Notes under the pieces: model-generated
Seen by the model: only the letters and a program-made list of their open reading frames with translations
What the model was told of the DNA's origin: nothing
Databases searched by the model: none
Part shown: positions 34,601 through 39,999 of the stretch, in pieces
Layout: each line of letters starts with the position of its first letter
How positions within the stretch are numbered: the stretch's first letter is position 1
Assembly: GCA_009760855.2 (NCBI GenBank)
Contig: WPIO01000007.1
Span: forward strand, 106,501-170,500
Length of the DNA: 64,000 nucleotides
Source of the DNA: Cristatella mucedo
Lineage: Eukaryota > Bryozoa > Phylactolaemata > Cristatellidae
Direction: 5' to 3'
Position numbers and translations under genes: made by a program

Positions 34601-37600
34601 GGGGATGTTCTGACGCAGGTCGGGATGGAGTTCCAGGCTTTGGGAGCATACGAACTAAATGCACGGTCTCCAAAGGATTTGAGGTTTGTACGAGGTATTG
34701 GTAGACTGTTGGACTCCGAAAAGTAGGTACTATGCTTGGCCTGGTGGGGGAGTATATCTGAGAGACAGGTTGGAGCCAAAGAATGAAGCTACCTAAAAGT
34801 GAGCGACAAAACCTTGAAGTCAATCCGTTGCTTGACTGGTAGCCAGTGCAGGTCGGCGAGATGTGGTGTGACGTGGCAACTGCGACGCTCACGACAGACA
34901 AGCCTAGCTGCGGAGTTTTGCACCATTCGTAATCGCCTGATTGCACATGCCGGTAGGCCAGTAAGCAGTGAGTTACAGATGTCGAGACGGGATGTCATAA
35001 ATGCATGGATCAACTTGAACGTAGTATCCTTATCTAAACAAGCCCGAATTTCAGCAATGTTATGTAGCTGAAAGTAGACAGCTTTGACTGTCGAGCTGAT
35101 GTGGTCGTCTAGCGAGAAGTCACTTTGGAACATGACACTTAGATTTCGTGCAGATTCAACAGGAGATATGCTGGCAGAGCCGATTTTGAGCGTCAGCCTT
35201 TCCAATTTGTGAATCACACTGGGTTTGCCCATAACTAGTAAGTTAGTTTGATCATCATTTAATTTAAGAAAATTTGCTGCCATCCATGTGCGGATCTCAA
35301 TCAATACATGCAGCAAGTGAGTTGAGAGAATTCGATGTGCTCGAAGGCTGTGAGGGATCAAAGCAAAGGTAAAACTGAGTGTCATCCGCATAGAAGTGAA
35401 AGCCAAGATTGTGCTTGGCAATGGCATCGGCAAGACTAGAGTATAGACCGTGAAAAGAAACATTTGCTAGCTTAATTATACGTAGCCACTTCGTATAGAG
35501 GAAACCTCGACAATTATGAAGGGAGGCCACAAAATGCGACCTACTTAGCACATGCTTTAGTCGGAGTCGGAGATCACTTTATGTAGACACGAATATGTGC
35601 AATTTGTCTTCGAAGAAGACAGGAACTTACCAGCCAAACATTTAGTATGGGGGTAGTCGGACTGCTCAGGGTTGTCATGCAGATGATTTGTTGTTTTATA
35701 AAAAAAGAATTGAATGGTTATTGGTTTTGGGGTGAGTCGTCCGAAGTGATGAGAAGTCCGGGCCTTTCTAAGCTTCCTGATATAGACACGGAGGTCTTTG
35801 AAATTGGCTAATATGGCCACCCGAGAGCATATTAAGTTAAGGTTATCCCCCCCCCCAGAGATCCACGCTTGGTCCACTTCTTTTCACATTTTTTTCTCCC
35901 TTGACGATGTAATCGCTAAGCACAATCTGTGCTTTCATTTTTATTTAGATGACACCCCGGTGCATCGTTGCTCTGACTTGCCCCTGCCATCCAGCATATC
36001 GCGCTCTCTTACAGCATTTATTGTAACCTTTGCACTTGGATGGGACTAACTTTTCAAATTGAATGGCGATAGAAACTAATTTACTAGCTATGTGCAAACT
36101 TAGTATTACTCAGAAATTGGGAGGCCTAACCCTCATAATGTATTTGACGAGCCTTTCCCCTGTTCTGTGTGCACTCAATCTGTGTGTCCTGTTCCAAAGT
36201 GACTTTACACTAGATGACTGAGTTAGCTCCACAATTAGGTCTGACTTCTTTCAGCTGCATACCATTGCAAAACTTGGGTATGCTTAGACTTGGGTACAAC
36301 AGCCAAGCTAGTCCAAACATTTTTGGCATCCAATTTTGACTTCTGTAACAAACAACTGGCTGGTCTTCCTGCCTGTACAATAAAAAACATATAATTCATT
36401 TGTATAGCACCCCAAGCACATTTTAACTTTGGCAGGTTGGGTTTCAGGAGTGTGACCCTTCCCGGATGCACAAAAACTAAGCAAGGCGTACGAACGGTCA
36501 GCATGCGTGGAAAATCGAGGCAAAGCTACGATTCTAGGATATTATTATGAGAAACTCTTGTCACTGTGCATGCCCATACTTACCCCTGTTGCCTGCTTCT
36601 AGACTTCAGCCAAGAAGCTATGATGCCTTTGCTACTTGAACTAATGTCAAATCTATTTCTACTTTCGAATATGTGCTCACCGTATCTTTATTAGTTCCGT
36701 TTGATGAATAGAAGGTATTATAGCATAATGGGTCAAAGGGAAAAAATCAGTTTGCTTGATTGGGATTTCTACAAAAATAGGCATTTTTAGGAAACTTTAT
36801 TTAAAAAATAAATAATTCATTTATATAGTGCCCTAAAGGAACTGATCTCGATTCAGGCTCTTCACCTATGCCACGGGCTCGAGCCCGTGACCCTGGTCAT
36901 CAAATGCATTATTTATAGATTCTAAGCATTGCTATGTCTAAATCGAATGTACTCTACCGATTGGGGCGGTGCTTAAATACATATGGCCATGACCGTAGCC
37001 CGTACATCGGTTGTCTGCTCATTGGAGGCGAGGCAGTAGCACCTGTAGCACTTTCCTGTGAGTTGCATGCCCCCAGCCGTGGCAGCGAATGGTGCATGAC
37101 GCACGGCTGCTGCTTAGCGGAAGCTGCGTGCTAGCAGCCCAGCTCCCGAGCTGAAACTTTCGCTAAGCCAGGAGCCGCCTGCTCGACCAGTTGTCATCAC
37201 GAACAACATTGACGACAAGTTGTCATCAACGGTTTGGCCAACTTGGCCAAACTGTTGCGGTGGTTGGGGAAGAGGGCGGTGCGTAGTCTGTCGGTGGTAG
37301 TAAACTCGAGGCAAAACTCGGACCAGGCCTTTACCAGTGCCCTTTCAGCTGCTATCTTGCCAGATCTCGCAACCGTGCAGCGAATGAAGTGTGAAGCCGC
37401 AGCGTCGGCTTGTAGCCGTGTATGTATGTGTCTCCTTCTTGGCGCGATATGCGCCTCGTTCAAGCGCGTGGAAACCAATGCGGCCACGTCTGTGGTCAGG
37501 CTGTCAGGTCTGTCTGTCAGACCGGCAATGTGATTGTTAGGCTGCTGGGACTCAATAGCTGGAATAGTTCTGTGTATGTTAGCGCATCTGGCTAGCATTA

Positions 37601-39966
37601 TATTTGCAGCAAACTAAATGTGTGCGGGTAAGGATAAATGTGGCCTTGGTGTGTCAGACCACGATCAGGCCTCCTACCGAGGCTAAGCAGGTGACACGCG
37701 ATGACGTCACGTGCAGCATTCAGTATTCGGCCAACGGTGAGTTGCCATTCCTCCCATGTGTGGTCGAGTGTGTGACCTTAGAACCCAAGGCGTGGACTGC
37801 TTGCATGAAGCTGCACCAGGCCGCCTGCTCCTGTCACGTGCGTGCTGGTACGTCTGCTTTGTGCTGGTGCCCACTTTTGTGGTCGCTGCAGAGGTTCGCG
37901 GTGTGTCTCGCTTTCAGCCGGCACGCACCTGCTGCCGCATCATACTCAACTGCTGCATGGTGTGCGAGACGAGAGTCACGCCTCGCCAGTTGCACAGCCA
38001 GCCACTAACACGCGATAACGTCACGTGCAAAATTAGCTACTCGGCATCGGGTGAGCGTGGCTTGCGCTGCTGCTGCCTGTAACACCGCTGCCTTTAACCC
38101 CGCCGCTGCCTGTAACGCTTGTGACGCTGCTGCCTGCTATTGCACTGCTGCCCCAGGCGAATCTGAGGCGACCGCTCGGCGTTGGGCTGCTGTCCCTGTG
38201 TGCTTGGCGAACTGTGTTTGCCGGGGTCGTTCCATCCGTTTGGACTCGCTATGCATCAGCCGCTACGTTGCAAAGGACAGTCGCACTTGCAGTCAGTCAG
38301 TCAGTCGTTCGGCCTCCTCCTCCTGCTGCGGTGGCGCCGCCCTGCAGCGAACGAGTGCTGGCCGGTCGCACGTTCCTGCCGCCGCTCTTCTGTCCCGACT
38401 TGCCGCCGAAACCGCGGCTTGCGCTAGCCCTCCCTCCACTTTGCGGCCTCCCCATGTGCGTGCATATCGGCGTCGCGCGTGTTCGGCCGGGTGCTCTGCC
38501 GTCAGTCGGCGGGGGGGGGGGGGGGGGGGGTCTGTGGCCGCCTGAGGTCTCTAGTGGGTTCGTGGCCACAGGTTCTGTCGGTAATGGCGTTCTAGACTCG
38601 TGCTGGGGAGCGTGAGATTCGGCAGCCTTTGATGATAGTATCTTGAATTCGGGGATGCAAGCGGGCCAAAGATGTGGCCTTTAGTGGAGTGATTTCAAAA
38701 TTCGAATTTGATTTGAATTGTTATTTCAAAGCAAGACAAGGCTTTTTGTAATATATTAACCTGCTTAACTAGAAAATCAGTTACGGGGACTACGGTAGGA
38801 ATGCTATTTGGATACAGATTGGCAAACAAGCCACTAGCGTGACGGCCGAGTTGGCCCTACGAGCTCATGAGTTTTGCACGGAGACTTGAGGAGGCAGCAG
38901 GAATCTCTCGCAATAGACTCTCTGGGTCGAGTTCTTTCTTTAGGGCAATTGTTAAGAACGCATCTCGACCTCAGGATACGTATGAAGGATGATCGCAAGC
39001 AGACGACAGATCGCGGCAAGAACGATCGAGGCCTGATGTTTAGATATTTCTTTTAGAAAATTTAGGTGATTTAGCCATGAATGTTGAGCGAAGAACAGCT
39101 GCAAGTGTTCTCATTTTTTCGTGGAACACGAAGCCAGAGAACCGGCTGTAGGGTTTTCTATACTAGTACACATGGTAACCAACAGCGTTCATTTCACGGA
39201 ACAAAGTGAGAATTGCCGAACTTGTAGGATAGTCTTATCTGGCATGAATTAAAAAATTAAATTGAAAGTAAGTTCTTTGAGTGGGCAACTCCACCGCGTT
39301 AACCGGGCGATGAAAGATACAATTAGTTTGCCTTTCATTAGACGGCCAAATAAAAATAGCTAAACCTCAGTAAATTAAAAGTTGGCAAAGATTGGTTAAA
39401 TCATGCTGACAGCATGAAATCGGGAGCGCCAAATGCATTGCTGCAATGCTACAGCTCTTTAAAAAGCTAGGCTGATTTAACAGCCTCATTGATATGACTG
39501 CAGAGGAGCCTTCATGACAAGTACCACAGCTTGCAGTGGACAATGCTCGAACCCACGACCTGGATCGTGCAGAGCAAGATCCCTACCTCCTGGGCTAACA
39601 CACTGGGGCCTTTACGGCTCAGTGCCTATCAAAAAGAACGCCGGCCATCTAAGGAAGTCAACTTTGCTCGTCAAATCGTGCTAACGTGAACCCGGAGCAC
39701 TTTTTTTTTATCGTACTCATTCAGCTTAACATTTTATTGTAAGTGATTCTCACTCACCAGTTGACCTCTGAGCCATCTTCATTTTTAAAACTGCAAGCTA
39801 TGGCCAGTTTTGTCTCTTAGCAACTCGGAGCTAAGCTGTCATTCGATTAGTTTACTACTTGCACAAGCCAGGTCTGTGTGCTCGAAGGCCTAGCTCATGC
39901 ACAACGGCCTATCGCTCGCTGGTTCAGTTCCTTGAACGCCAGCCTACCCATCCAGCATGCCGTGAG

Positions 39967-39999
<33 letters not shown>

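Noticed and set aside
37197-37598. Minus-strand gene of 133 codons
   Set aside because: No recognisable domain, no splice context and GC-rich composition; it overlaps the CERT intron 10 acceptor region.
38051-38615. Long plus frames downstream of CERT exon 11B as further exons
   Set aside because: Three frames are open at once because of GC-rich composition; none resembles the START domain.
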